A stretch of DNA of 64,000 nucleotides from Chryseobacterium pennae (GCF_003385515.1 NZ_QNVT01000006.1:1-64000), one strand, 5' to 3'. Counted from the first letter of the stretch, positions 37,453 to 46,630 are shown. Numbers and translations are program-made. Notes: a model not told the origin generated them from the sequence alone.

Positions 37453-37979
37453 GAACCCTTATTGTAGCACTATGCATGTTTCTGGGCTCCTTATTGCTGG
37501 CTCAGGAAAAAACAAAATCGATATTTGATATTGCCAGAAGCGGAACCGTTTCTGAAGTAAAAGAACTGATGAAAACCAATCCGGATATCATCAATCAAAC
37601 CAATGATGGAGGCTTTTCACCCCTTATTTTAGCTTGCTATAGAGGAAATATAGAAGTAGCAGAATTTCTGATAGATCATGTAAAGGATGTAAATTATAAA
37701 AGCAAAGAAGGAACAGCCCTTGCCGGCCTCTCAGTAAAATATAACAAAAAGCTGGTAGAAGATTTATTAAAGAAAAAGGCAGATCCAAATATTGCAGATG
37801 GCACAGGTGCTACACCTCTCTTTTGGGCAGTGAAATTTGGGAATAAAGAACTGATAGAGCTCTTACTTCAATATAAAGCAGATAAATCCATAAAAGATTC
37901 AATGGGAATGACTCCTTTTGAATATGCATTACAAACACATAAAGAAGACATTATTAACATCTTAAAAAACAACAAATGA
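37449..37979 (+). CDS. Exported ankyrin repeat protein
   Basis: The 176-residue protein has a signal peptide (about 1-18, ending SLLLAQ) followed by about four ankyrin repeats (GGFSPLILACYRGNIEVAEFLI, GTALAGLSVKYNKKLVEDLL, GATPLFWAVKFGNKELIELLL, GMTPFEYALQTHKEDIINIL). It probably mediates protein contact in the periplasm; in other bacteria ankyrin proteins accompany periplasmic peroxidases or catalases. Start and stop overlap the neighbouring genes by four bases each, showing translational coupling. Confidence 0.9.
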   Translation: MRTLIVALCMFLGSLLLAQEKTKSIFDIARSGTVSEVKELMKTNPDIINQTNDGGFSPLILACYRGNIEVAEFLIDHVKDVNYKSKEGTALAGLSVKYNKKLVEDLLKKKADPNIADGTGATPLFWAVKFGNKELIELLLQYKADKSIKDSMGMTPFEYALQTHKEDIINILKNNK

Positions 37980-38722
37980 AAAAAACTTTATTTACATTAG
38001 GATTACTCATCGCGAATTTTGCATGGGCACAGTTTTCCTCAGGAACGGTAGCCCTTTCGGCTACTAGTATGACGGTAAAATTAGATACAACTCCTACAGG
38101 GGTAACCCTTACATTAACCGGGGATAGTAATTCCATGCTGGGCATAGGATTTGGAACTATAGGTATGGCTTCAGGATCTGATGGATTTATCTATAATGCT
38201 TCTACTAACAGGGATTATACATTTATAGGAAAGACGATGCCTAATCCAGATACCAGCCAAGATTGGACGGAAACATCAAATACAGTATCCGGAAGTACAA
38301 GAACTATTGTGGCAACAAGAAGTCTTTCTGGTAGTGCTGGTGATTTTGCAATTGCAAATGCAGCGGGAACAATCAATATCTTTTATGCACGTAAGACCGG
38401 TACTACTTTAGGGTATCATGATGTAGGAAGAGACTATGCAACTTTAACAATGGCTTCCAGTACGCTATCAACAAATGAAGTTGCTGCTACTGAAAGTAAA
38501 AAAGTCTTAATTTATCCTAATCCGGCTAAAGAAACGGTTAATTTCAAGAATTTTGACAAAATAAAATCAATTGAAATTTACGAAGCCACAGGAAGAAAAG
38601 TGAAATCTGTGGCCTCTGAAAAAGAAAGTATCAGAGTAAATGATCTTAAGTCAGGAACTTATTATTTTGAAATCAGATTGAAAGATGGTAGCCTATCGTA
38701 CGAAAAACTGATTAAAGAATAA
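37976..38722 (+). CDS. DOMON-like heme-binding candidate with T9SS sorting domain
   Basis: The 248-residue protein has a signal peptide (about 1-18, ending AWAQ). Residues about 25-160 read like a DOMON domain: G-x-G-F-G, M-A-S-G-S-D-G-F, P-N-P-D-T-S-Q-D, a T-x-x-x-x-R-S-L segment and G-Y-H-D-V-G-R-D. In heme-binding DOMON proteins such as the cytochrome domain of cellobiose dehydrogenase, a Met and a His bind b-type heme; M64 and H148 are in matching places. The C-terminus (about 177-248, starting VLIYPNPA) is a T9SS type A sorting domain. It ends an operon with a c-type cytochrome, so an electron-transfer role at the cell surface is inferred. Confidence 0.78.
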   Translation: MKKTLFTLGLLIANFAWAQFSSGTVALSATSMTVKLDTTPTGVTLTLTGDSNSMLGIGFGTIGMASGSDGFIYNASTNRDYTFIGKTMPNPDTSQDWTETSNTVSGSTRTIVATRSLSGSAGDFAIANAAGTINIFYARKTGTTLGYHDVGRDYATLTMASSTLSTNEVAATESKKVLIYPNPAKETVNFKNFDKIKSIEIYEATGRKVKSVASEKESIRVNDLKSGTYYFEIRLKDGSLSYEKLIKE

Positions 38723-38744
38723 AAAAACACATCCAAATATTTTC

Positions 38745-38777
38745 AAAAACATCTCCGAAAAACAGAGATGTTTTTTT
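38745..38777 (+). terminator. Terminator of the heme/envelope cluster
   Basis: Arms 38745-38755 and 38765-38775 (AAAAACATCTC and its complement, 11 bp) with a 9-base loop end in a T-run. Confidence 0.88.
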
Positions 38778-38835
38778 GTTTGCTGAAAATAGGCTCTGGG
38801 GCTCATTATTCAAGGGTTTATGATTGTTTTTTTTA

Positions 38836-38843
38836 TATATTTG
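38836..38843 (+). promoter_or_regulatory. -7 box before the GrpB-like gene
   Basis: TATATTTG lies 17 bases upstream of the start codon at 38861. No TTG is found at proper distance. Confidence 0.45.
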
Positions 38844-38860
38844 TGTAGTAAGCGCCTGTC

Positions 38861-39463
38861 ATGAAAATTACTTTTGAAGAATACAATCCATCCTGGAAAA
38901 TTCAGTTTAAAACCATTAAAAATGAACTGAAAGAAAGTATAGGCTTTTTACATCCCAAAATAGAACATATCGGAAGTACTTCTGTAGAAGGTTTGTCTGC
39001 TAAACCTATTATCGATATTATGATTGGGGTAAAAGATGAATCAGAACTGGATCAAATTCCGCTTTTATTACAGGGAAAAGATTATGTCTACTATGAAAAA
39101 TATAACGAAGATATGCCTTATCGCCGTTTTTTTATTAAACTGACAGATCAGCCTCCAAACCTGGGATTTCCAGAGATTATTCATACAGGAGAAGAAATTC
39201 CTGAAGACCTCCACAATCATCATCTCCGTATCGCTCATATTCATACAATTCCTGTATCATCAGAACACTGGCTCCGCCATATTGCCTTCCGTGATTACCT
39301 TCGTTCCCATCCTGAAGTGAAGAATGAATATCAGCAGCTAAAAGAGCAGCTCAGTACAATGGAATGGTTTGATGGTAATGATTATAACGAAGGAAAAGAT
39401 CCTTTTATAAAAAGAGCAGAACAGAAAGCTATTCAATGGTATTTACATAATCAAAAACTTTAA
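38861..39463 (+). CDS. GrpB-family (UPF0157) nucleotidyltransferase-like protein
   Basis: The 200-residue protein matches the GrpB/UPF0157 family: IEHIGSTSVEGLSAKPIIDIMIGV is the nucleotidyltransferase-like core with GS and D-x-D-like acidic residues (PIIDIMI), and HHLRIAH plus FRDYLRSHPE follow. Members resemble the nucleotidyltransferase fold; the substrate is generally unknown. A short operon with the cytidine deaminase-like and GNAT genes is suggested by gaps of 10 and 30 bases. Confidence 0.9.
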   Translation: MKITFEEYNPSWKIQFKTIKNELKESIGFLHPKIEHIGSTSVEGLSAKPIIDIMIGVKDESELDQIPLLLQGKDYVYYEKYNEDMPYRRFFIKLTDQPPNLGFPEIIHTGEEIPEDLHNHHLRIAHIHTIPVSSEHWLRHIAFRDYLRSHPEVKNEYQQLKEQLSTMEWFDGNDYNEGKDPFIKRAEQKAIQWYLHNQKL

Positions 39464-39473
39464 CAGCGACCCA

Positions 39474-39869
39474 ATGAAAAAAGATTTAAAAGAAATAGCC
39501 AGACAGTTTGCTAAATCCAAAACGCTGAATGACTTTATAGAATATGGAGGAGTGGCTGCAGCTATTGAAACAGCAGATGGTAATATTTATACAGGAATCA
39601 GTATTGATACGGCCTGTTCTATGGGCTTTTGTGCTGAACATAGTGCCGTAGCGGAAATGCTGAAGAATGGAGAACACTATATCAAAGCTGTAGTAGCTGT
39701 AGGAAATGATGGGAATGCAGTTCCGCCCTGTGGACGTTGCCGAGAATTGATGAGCCAGCTGTCCAAAGAAAATCTTAACGCTATCATAGAAGTAAAAAAT
39801 GGTGTTTTCGCGACTTTAAAAGAATTAATGCCTTATGACTGGAAAGAAGATCTTGACAGAGAATGGTAA
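39474..39869 (+). CDS. Cytidine/blasticidin deaminase-like protein
   Basis: The 131-residue protein has the zinc-dependent deaminase motifs: CAEHSA (Cys ligand and catalytic Glu at about residues 53-56) and PPCGRC (two Cys ligands at about residues 84-88). Length fits tetrameric cytidine deaminases. It probably deaminates cytidine, deoxycytidine or a related nucleoside, in the cytoplasm. The CGRC spacing also fits blasticidin-S deaminase-like members, so the substrate remains open. Confidence 0.88.
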   Translation: MKKDLKEIARQFAKSKTLNDFIEYGGVAAAIETADGNIYTGISIDTACSMGFCAEHSAVAEMLKNGEHYIKAVVAVGNDGNAVPPCGRCRELMSQLSKENLNAIIEVKNGVFATLKELMPYDWKEDLDREW

Positions 39870-39899
39870 ATGTAGTATAAAAAATAAAATTAAAGATCC

Positions 39900-40736
39900 A
39901 TGGAGTTTAAAACCTTAGCCAATGTAAATATAGAAGAGCTTTTAGCAGTATTCAATCATTCCTTTTCCGATTATATTGTTCCTTTTCATCTAACCAAAGA
40001 AGTTCTTGTTTCTAAAATTGAGACAGAAAAATTAGATATGAATCTATCAGTAGGAGCTTTTGAAGGAGGAAAACTAGTAAGTTTCATTCTTCAGGCAGAA
40101 AAACTGGAGAAGGGTCAGAAGATTATTTACAATGGGGGAACTGGTGTAGTGCCGGAAAGCAGGGGAAAAGGGTTAGTGAGAAAAATGTATGATTTTATCA
40201 TTCCTATATTAAAAGAAAGAAACGCAGATATACTGTTACTGGAAGTGATTGAAGGAAACGCCGCTGCTATCAGGGCCTATGAAAACTTAGGTTTTAAGAT
40301 AGTCAGAAGATTACTTTGTTTTAAAGGAGATATTAATTCAACAGCAGAAAATACTAAGATCACAATTAAAGAAATGAAGGATATCCAATGGGAGGAGCTA
40401 CGTTCTTTCTGGGATATAGAACCTTCATGGCAGGGAGCCGTTTATGTACTGGATCCTATGCCGGAAAACTTTAAAACTTTGGGTGCATATACCGATGGAA
40501 ATCTGGTAGGATATATTATTTACAGTCCGGTAACCAGGAAAATATATCAGATTGCAGTTCATAAAGACTACAGAAAACAGGGGATAGGTGCCGTACTTTT
40601 TACTGCTATTGCGGATGGACAGCCAATTGCTATTAATAACGTAGATGATGCATCCAAAGAAACCGCTGTATTTCTTGATAAAAAAGCAGGGCTGCAGAAT
40701 TGGTTATCGCAGTTCGAAATGAAACGCAGCATTTAA
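39900..40736 (+). CDS. GNAT N-acetyltransferase with two GNAT-like halves
   Basis: The 278-residue protein contains two acetyl-CoA-binding motif A sequences: GVVPESRGKGLVRKMYDFI at about residues 82-100 and VHKDYRKQGIGAVLF at about residues 221-235, so it is a double GNAT. Only one half may be catalytically active. The substrate is not predictable. It is on the same strand as the deaminase-like gene, 30 bases after it. Confidence 0.88.
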   Translation: MEFKTLANVNIEELLAVFNHSFSDYIVPFHLTKEVLVSKIETEKLDMNLSVGAFEGGKLVSFILQAEKLEKGQKIIYNGGTGVVPESRGKGLVRKMYDFIIPILKERNADILLLEVIEGNAAAIRAYENLGFKIVRRLLCFKGDINSTAENTKITIKEMKDIQWEELRSFWDIEPSWQGAVYVLDPMPENFKTLGAYTDGNLVGYIIYSPVTRKIYQIAVHKDYRKQGIGAVLFTAIADGQPIAINNVDDASKETAVFLDKKAGLQNWLSQFEMKRSI

Positions 40737-40820
40737 TAAATATTTTTCATTTGAATTTAAAAATAAAAGGTTTTAATATACTTTTAACCTCTTAAACTTT
40801 TCAGGGAGCAGTAGAGAATG

Positions 40821-40828
40821 TAACTTTG
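40821..40828 (+). promoter_or_regulatory. -7 box before the phosphodiesterase gene
   Basis: TAACTTTG matches TAnnTTTG and lies 17 bases upstream of the start codon at 40846. No TTG is seen at the expected distance. Confidence 0.5.
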
Positions 40829-40845
40829 CCGAAAATTTTAAAATA

Positions 40846-42120
40846 ATGAAGCGAGGATTACCTTTTTTACTGCTGTTTATTTCCTTAACGGTTTTTGCTC
40901 AGCAGGTAAATACAGATACTGCTCAGGTAGTAGTGCCAGGTCGTCAGAACAGTATTGAAAACCAGTCAAAACCTTATGTTATCATGATCTCTACAGATGG
41001 CTTTCGGTATGATTATGCTAAAAAATATAATGCTGAAAATCTACTGAAACTTTCCCATAATGGGGTAAAAGCAGATGCAATGATTCCAAGCTATCCAAGT
41101 ATAACTTTCCCCAATCACTGGAGCCTTATTACGGGGCTTTATCCGTCTCATCATGGTTTGATAGATAATTTTTTCTACGATTATAAGAGAAAAGAAACCT
41201 ATGCAATGAGCAATAAGAAAAATGCAGAAGACGGAAGCTGGTATGGAGGAACTCCGCTTTGGGGATTGGCCGAAAAGCAGGGAATGGTATCGGCATCCTT
41301 AATGTGGGTAGGTTCTGCGAGTGATGCAGGCGGAATGAGACCTACTTATTATTATCCTTACCATGAAAAATTTACTCCGTCTGAAAAAGTAGAAAAAGTG
41401 GTAGACTGGCTGAAACTGCCGGAGGATAAAAGACCGCATTTTATCTCATTATATTTCCCGGAAGTAGATGGAAGCGGACATCACTATGGTCCTGACACAA
41501 AAGAAACAGAAACAGCTGTGCATCTGATTGATCATGCAATAGGTGATCTGGTTCAGAAAGTTGATAATCTTGGATTGAAGAATGTTAATTTTATTTTTGT
41601 TTCCGATCACGGAATGATTAAGGTTGATGGGGGAACTCCATTGGAAATTCCAGCTCTTCTTTTTGATAAAAACAGATTTGATTTTTACAATTCACAGACT
41701 CTTTTAAGAGTATATGTTAAAAATCAGGATGAAGTAAAAGCTGTTTATAAAGAATTAAAAGCTCATAAAACAGGTGACTACGAAGTTTATTTGGATAAAA
41801 AATTACCAAAATATCTGCACTTTGCTACAAGAGATGATAAATACAGCAGGATAGGACAGATTCTTCTCCTTCCTAAAGCTCCGAAAATATTTTTGGAAAA
41901 AGGAAAGAAAACATCTGTTGGGAAACATGGGTACAATCCAGAAACAGTTCCTGAAATGAAAGCGACTTTCTACGCATGGGGGCCGGAATTCAAAAATAAT
42001 ATGGAAATTGGTGAATTTGCCAATATCAATGTTTATCCTTTGGTAGCTGAAATTTTAGGATTAACAATTGATCAGCCGATTGACGGGAAAATAAAAGTGC
42101 TGAAAAACATTATAAAATAA
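40846..42120 (+). CDS. Exported NPP-type nucleotide pyrophosphatase/phosphodiesterase
   Basis: The 424-residue alkaline phosphatase superfamily protein has a signal peptide (about 1-19, ending VFAQQ). Active-site features are D51 in MISTDGF, the nucleophile T87 in PSITFPNHW, DGSGHHYGPD and VSDHGM metal ligands, and the late His in GKHGYNP. This matches bacterial NPP enzymes, which cleave nucleotide pyrophosphate or phosphodiester bonds with two zinc ions. It acts in the periplasm or outside. It is monocistronic and followed by a hairpin. Confidence 0.92.
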   Translation: MKRGLPFLLLFISLTVFAQQVNTDTAQVVVPGRQNSIENQSKPYVIMISTDGFRYDYAKKYNAENLLKLSHNGVKADAMIPSYPSITFPNHWSLITGLYPSHHGLIDNFFYDYKRKETYAMSNKKNAEDGSWYGGTPLWGLAEKQGMVSASLMWVGSASDAGGMRPTYYYPYHEKFTPSEKVEKVVDWLKLPEDKRPHFISLYFPEVDGSGHHYGPDTKETETAVHLIDHAIGDLVQKVDNLGLKNVNFIFVSDHGMIKVDGGTPLEIPALLFDKNRFDFYNSQTLLRVYVKNQDEVKAVYKELKAHKTGDYEVYLDKKLPKYLHFATRDDKYSRIGQILLLPKAPKIFLEKGKKTSVGKHGYNPETVPEMKATFYAWGPEFKNNMEIGEFANINVYPLVAEILGLTIDQPIDGKIKVLKNIIK

Positions 42121-42201
42121 AGCAGTAAAGATGAGCTGAGGTAACCATTCAGTTTTCAGTAAGAGCTTGATATACAATTGAAATCAGTTTGAACTTGTCA
42201 G

Positions 42202-42237
42202 AATCACAATACTTTATGGTATTGTGATTTTCTTTTT
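42202..42237 (+). terminator. Terminator of the phosphodiesterase gene
   Basis: Arms 42202-42212 and 42219-42229 (AATCACAATAC and its complement, 11 bp, loop TTTATG) are followed by TTCTTTTTT. Confidence 0.88.
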
Positions 42238-42241
42238 TAGG

Positions 42242-42296
42242 TATCCCCTATATAGTTTCGGCGCGCCTTTGGCGCGCCGAAACTATATAGGGGATA
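42242..42296. repeat. Perfect 26-bp-arm palindrome with GC-rich core
   Basis: Arms 42242-42267 and 42271-42296 are exact reverse complements around a TTT loop. The tip of each arm is GGCGCGCC and the outer parts are AT-rich (starting TATCCCCTATATAG), so the core stands out from the local AT-rich sequence. It lies just after a terminator, so it is not needed for termination. It has the look of a REP or MITE-like dispersed palindrome. Confidence 0.9.
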
Positions 42297-42432
42297 AAGA
42301 TTATGCTTTTTTGTTGTGTAATTATTAAATAAAACAAATATAAATTAAATAACTAATATGTTTTTATTTGGTTTTTTTATCAATTTCGTATTGTTATTTT
42401 TATATCTTTAAAAGTGAATTATTTTGAATAGT

Positions 42433-42807
42433 ATGAAAACATTGATTAGTGTAATAATATTGTTTCTGATGAGCTGTCAACCTGCTGCCAAACCAAGTTA
42501 TCCGGATAAAGACATGGAGGGTAAATATTCTAGGAAATTAAGTCCTGATCATCAATTTACTCTATTTTATAATTACGAAGAAAATTCTTTCAGTCCGGTC
42601 AAGTGGCTCAGCTATTATGTCACAGAAACGAAGACCAGTATTCTCAAAAAAGAAAAAACAAAGATCCTTGCAGATACTATTTACTGGAGGCCAGACAATG
42701 TTCTTGTAATAATCCCTTACCGGGAAGTGATAAAAGCACAGACCGGAGAGGATGAAAAAAGCGATGATGATCATATTTTAATACCCATAAAAAAAACCAC
42801 AGAATGA
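42433..42807 (+). CDS. Small lipoprotein upstream of the Asp-box protein
   Basis: The ATG at 42433 gives a 124-residue protein; a TTG three codons earlier is less likely. The lipoprotein signal has lipobox FLMSC (Cys15). The rest is charged, with KYSRKLSPDHQFTLFYNYEE, and ends in acidic and basic runs. I recognise no family. It overlaps the next gene by 4 bases (ATGA), so the two are translationally coupled and probably act together at the outer membrane. Confidence 0.82.
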   Translation: MKTLISVIILFLMSCQPAAKPSYPDKDMEGKYSRKLSPDHQFTLFYNYEENSFSPVKWLSYYVTETKTSILKKEKTKILADTIYWRPDNVLVIIPYREVIKAQTGEDEKSDDDHILIPIKKTTE

Positions 42808-45800
42808 AACAAAACTATGTCAGAAATGGAGTAATGGTAATAAGCGCTGTTTTTTTATTGAATGCCTGCCAGCATTTCAATACACAGACAGACACCAGCC
42901 GCCAGCGGTCATCAAATGTTGACAGAATGGTAAAAAAACAAGAAAAAAAATCAGAGGAACAGGATCAAATTAAAATTCCGGCTGATAAAAAAGTCTTGGC
43001 TCAGGGACAAAAAGAACAAAGCCTGAACAAGACACTTGCCTATAATGATCCAAAGTTTAATAAGGTATTTGAAAGCTTTGGTGACGGATCAGCGGAAATT
43101 CAGCTTAGAAAAGAATTACTGATGAGTATGGTAAAACCCGGAGAAATGGTGATGGGACATCGTGCTGATAAGAAATTAAGAGAAGAAAAATCCGGAACCA
43201 AAGAAAGGAAAGGAATTGAAGAGATGGCAGAGTACAGACGCCATATTACCATGCCTGTCGGGACTAATACCATGCTTTATGAAGATGGAAACCTACTGAA
43301 AGAGTATAATAAAGCTCTTAACAGTCCTACACTTAAGAAAGCGCAGCAAAAGTCTTCTGTTGCTTCAAAAAATGGTGTTTATTCTGTTAATAATGTTGTG
43401 TTTACTGAAAGAGCACCTAATAATATTCCGGGAAGAGACAGGAGTTTGGTGATTGCTCCTCAGAACCCTAATAAATGGTATGTAGGATCTGTAGGAGGCG
43501 GAGTCTGGATCACTGAAAATGCAGGGACAACCTGGAGAAACACCACTGATTTTGCTGTTCCTAACCTGGCCACTTCTACGCTTGCTATCTCTCCTCAAAA
43601 TCCAGACATTGTTTACGCCGGAACAGGAGAGCCATTTGGTAATCTGGATAGAATAACCGGTGCTGGGCTGATCAAATCTACAGATGCAGGAGAACATTGG
43701 ACACGCTTACTCAATACTGCTGCTTTTGGAGATGTTGGAAGGTTACTGATAGACCCTGTGGATCCTAACCATCTATTGGTGGGGACTTCAAAAGGAATCT
43801 ATATGACTCAGGATGGAGGAACTACCTGGACTCAGACATTTACAGGATCAACTGTAGGAACAACAACCTATAGCAGCGCTCAGGATATTGTCGCAAATAG
43901 TGATTTTAGTGCCATATATGCTTGTGTTAATACTTTGGGTGTTCTTAAATCTACGGATGGAGGAGCCACCTGGACAAAAGTATTTGATCCCCTTGCTCTC
44001 AGTAAACCCGTTAAAAGGATGGAGATCACAGTATCCCCGGTTAATCAGAACAAAATTTACCTGAGCTGTGAGAATGGATCGATATATATGTCATCTGATG
44101 CAGGAGGTAGTTTTCAGGAGCTAGCTTATAAGTCAGGAAACAGTAAAGATATTCTGGGAACACAGGGCTGGTATGATAATGCTGTTGCAGCACACCCGTT
44201 TAATGAAAATATTATTTACATAGGCGGAGTTTCAGTTGCAAAAGTTACTGTAGATACCACAGATAATTCATATAATGTACTTTCCATTGCCAGTGGTTAT
44301 AATAGTAGCTACCTTAATACTTCAGTGCATCCGGATCAACACGGTATTGTCTGCCAGATCAACCCCAATGATTCAACTAAGTTTAGATTGTTGTTAACCA
44401 ATGATGGAGGAGTGTACTCTACCCAATATAAAATAAATCCCGGAGAAACTCAAGGGGATTGGTCTGCCCCTGTTATAGGGTTAAATACAACGCAGTTCTA
44501 TGGCGCAGACAAAAAGAACGGAGCCGATGCTTACGTTGCAGGTGCCCAGGATAATGGATCATCAGCTACCCTTACAGCTCCTGCTTCCAGTACCTCAAAT
44601 TATTTGTCATTATATGGTGGAGATGGTTTTGAGGTCTTATGGAACTATAAAAAAACTAATGAGCTGTTATTCGGATCGCAGTATAATAACTTTAGGAGGT
44701 CAGAACAGGGAGTCAGCATGAATAGTATTTTCTCAGCAACTAATCCGGATAATGGAAGCGCTAAATCCCCATTTTATTCGAAGTTAGCTAATGCAAATAA
44801 TAATCCTGATGTTGTATTTACTGTTTCGTCAAGCGGAGTCTGGAGGTCTTTGGATTTTGGAAGGACATGGGGACTCACCAGCTTTACATCTGCAAACAAT
44901 GGAAGTTGGGCTGGAAGTAACTCAGCTGCAACCGTTAAAGTATCAGTTGCAAACCCCGATGTAGTATGGGCCGGAGCTCAGGTTTCCGGAGGTACAGGTA
45001 GCACGTCCAAGATCAATGTATCAAAAGATAACGGACTGAGTTTCACAAAAACAACAGGGAGTATGCCGACAACAGGCACTTATAACATAAGCGGGATTTC
45101 TGCTTCCGGTACCAATGAAGCAAGAGCATATGTGCTGTTTTCTGTATCTAATCAGCCTAAAGTAGTAAAGACAAATGACTTTGGAGCAACATGGACGGAT
45201 ATTTCAGGATACAGCACAGGATCTACGTCTACAGGTTTTCCAAATGTTCCGGTACATAGCTTAATTGAAATGCCATTTGATGACAGGATTCTTTGGGCAG
45301 GAACAGATATAGGAATATTTGAAACGGTAGATAGCGGGGCAACCTGGTCTTTGGTAACCACTATGCCACCCGTCTCTATCTGGCAGATGAAAATTGTGAA
45401 TGATCAGGTGGTGCTTGCAACCCATGGCAGAGGAGTCTGGACTGCAACTATTCCTGAGCTGACTACTTATACCCTTCCTGAATATGTAGAACGCCCCCTT
45501 ATCAAGAGTGCCAGCCAGGTAGCAATTCACGATACAAAAGCAAAAGCAGTATTTAATTATGATAATCCACAGATTACAAGTCTGAAGGTTTTCGTAGATA
45601 ATGCCTATATGTCAACAATTTCCAGTACCCAGGCGAATACAGATTACACATTCACTACCACTTCGAGTCTGGCAGAAGGAATGCATACTATTTCAGTCTT
45701 AGGAGTATATGCTAATGGAACTAAGGAAACCATTAAAGACATAAAACCTGTAGAGATCATCAGCTTTAATAGTGGATCATCAGCTATTAATACTCCTGCA

Positions 45801-46541
45801 TTTACCACCAGCGATGTATATATCGGGGCAGGTAAATTTGTGGTAGATAATGTGTCTAATAAATTTACTTATAATGTATTGAATAATGTAGGTCATCCCT
45901 ATGCAAACAATACCAATTATCAGACCTACATGAGAACTCCTGTGATTGTAGGACCTGCTTCTGCAATGACAATGAGACACATGGCACTTACAGAAGCAGG
46001 ATATGACTTTGCCTATGTGGAAGGATCTAAAGATCTTGTGAATTGGACAACAATGGGGGTGTATGATGAAGCATCCTTTAGTAACTGGACAAATGGAGGA
46101 ACTCCTCTTTCAGCAGCTAATGTGAATGAAACATTATTTCAGAATAGCTCTTTAAGTTTATCAGGATTTACTCCCGGTGATGAAATTGCCGTGAGACTTC
46201 GTATGACCAGTGACCCAGGCACAACATCTTATGGATGGCTCATAAAATCTATAATTCCTACTTCTACTCTTGGAGTAAAAGATAACACGGTGAAATCAGA
46301 AGAAGGGATCAGGCTTGCCCCTAATCCTGCAGATGATATTACAGCAATTATGCTTCCTGTAAATAATAAAGGTGATGTAGATGTTTATGTATATGATGCT
46401 TCAGGCAGACAGGTAATGTCTCTGAAAAAACAGAAAGGGCCAAAAATTGATATGAATGTAAAAGCGCTTGTAAAAGGACTTTATCTGATACTTGTAAAAA
46501 CAGGTACAGAGAATAAAGCCCTGAAATTAATTAAAAACTAA
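42804..46541 (+). CDS. Large surface protein with Asp-box propeller repeats and T9SS domain
   Basis: The 1245-residue protein has a lipobox LNAC (Cys22) in its signal, then a charged region. From about residue 200 to 900 it carries Asp-box (BNR) motifs S-x-D-x-G-x-T-W; nine are visible, such as KSTDAGEHW, MTQDGGTTW, KSTDGGATW, RSLDFGRTW, KTNDFGATW and ETVDSGATW. This predicts two beta-propellers of the sortilin/sialidase/xyloglucanase type. After them come Ig-like beta regions and, from about residue 1175 (IRLAPNPADD), a type A T9SS sorting domain. Both lipobox and T9SS domain present is unusual. Ligand or substrate unknown; catalytic residues are not identified. Confidence 0.88.
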   Translation: MKQNYVRNGVMVISAVFLLNACQHFNTQTDTSRQRSSNVDRMVKKQEKKSEEQDQIKIPADKKVLAQGQKEQSLNKTLAYNDPKFNKVFESFGDGSAEIQLRKELLMSMVKPGEMVMGHRADKKLREEKSGTKERKGIEEMAEYRRHITMPVGTNTMLYEDGNLLKEYNKALNSPTLKKAQQKSSVASKNGVYSVNNVVFTERAPNNIPGRDRSLVIAPQNPNKWYVGSVGGGVWITENAGTTWRNTTDFAVPNLATSTLAISPQNPDIVYAGTGEPFGNLDRITGAGLIKSTDAGEHWTRLLNTAAFGDVGRLLIDPVDPNHLLVGTSKGIYMTQDGGTTWTQTFTGSTVGTTTYSSAQDIVANSDFSAIYACVNTLGVLKSTDGGATWTKVFDPLALSKPVKRMEITVSPVNQNKIYLSCENGSIYMSSDAGGSFQELAYKSGNSKDILGTQGWYDNAVAAHPFNENIIYIGGVSVAKVTVDTTDNSYNVLSIASGYNSSYLNTSVHPDQHGIVCQINPNDSTKFRLLLTNDGGVYSTQYKINPGETQGDWSAPVIGLNTTQFYGADKKNGADAYVAGAQDNGSSATLTAPASSTSNYLSLYGGDGFEVLWNYKKTNELLFGSQYNNFRRSEQGVSMNSIFSATNPDNGSAKSPFYSKLANANNNPDVVFTVSSSGVWRSLDFGRTWGLTSFTSANNGSWAGSNSAATVKVSVANPDVVWAGAQVSGGTGSTSKINVSKDNGLSFTKTTGSMPTTGTYNISGISASGTNEARAYVLFSVSNQPKVVKTNDFGATWTDISGYSTGSTSTGFPNVPVHSLIEMPFDDRILWAGTDIGIFETVDSGATWSLVTTMPPVSIWQMKIVNDQVVLATHGRGVWTATIPELTTYTLPEYVERPLIKSASQVAIHDTKAKAVFNYDNPQITSLKVFVDNAYMSTISSTQANTDYTFTTTSSLAEGMHTISVLGVYANGTKETIKDIKPVEIISFNSGSSAINTPAFTTSDVYIGAGKFVVDNVSNKFTYNVLNNVGHPYANNTNYQTYMRTPVIVGPASAMTMRHMALTEAGYDFAYVEGSKDLVNWTTMGVYDEASFSNWTNGGTPLSAANVNETLFQNSSLSLSGFTPGDEIAVRLRMTSDPGTTSYGWLIKSIIPTSTLGVKDNTVKSEEGIRLAPNPADDITAIMLPVNNKGDVDVYVYDASGRQVMSLKKQKGPKIDMNVKALVKGLYLILVKTGTENKALKLIKN

Positions 46542-46601
46542 TTATTACCCTTATTTTTTATACAGGTAGACTTTTGAAGTTTGCCTCTTATTAACAAAGT
46601 A

Positions 46602-46630
46602 AAAATACTCTCCAATCTGGAGAGTATTTT
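46602..46630. terminator. Bidirectional terminator between convergent genes
   Basis: Arms 46602-46613 and 46619-46630 (AAAATACTCTCC and its complement, 12 bp, loop AATCT) lie between the Asp-box protein and the convergent NmrA-like gene. Confidence 0.9.
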
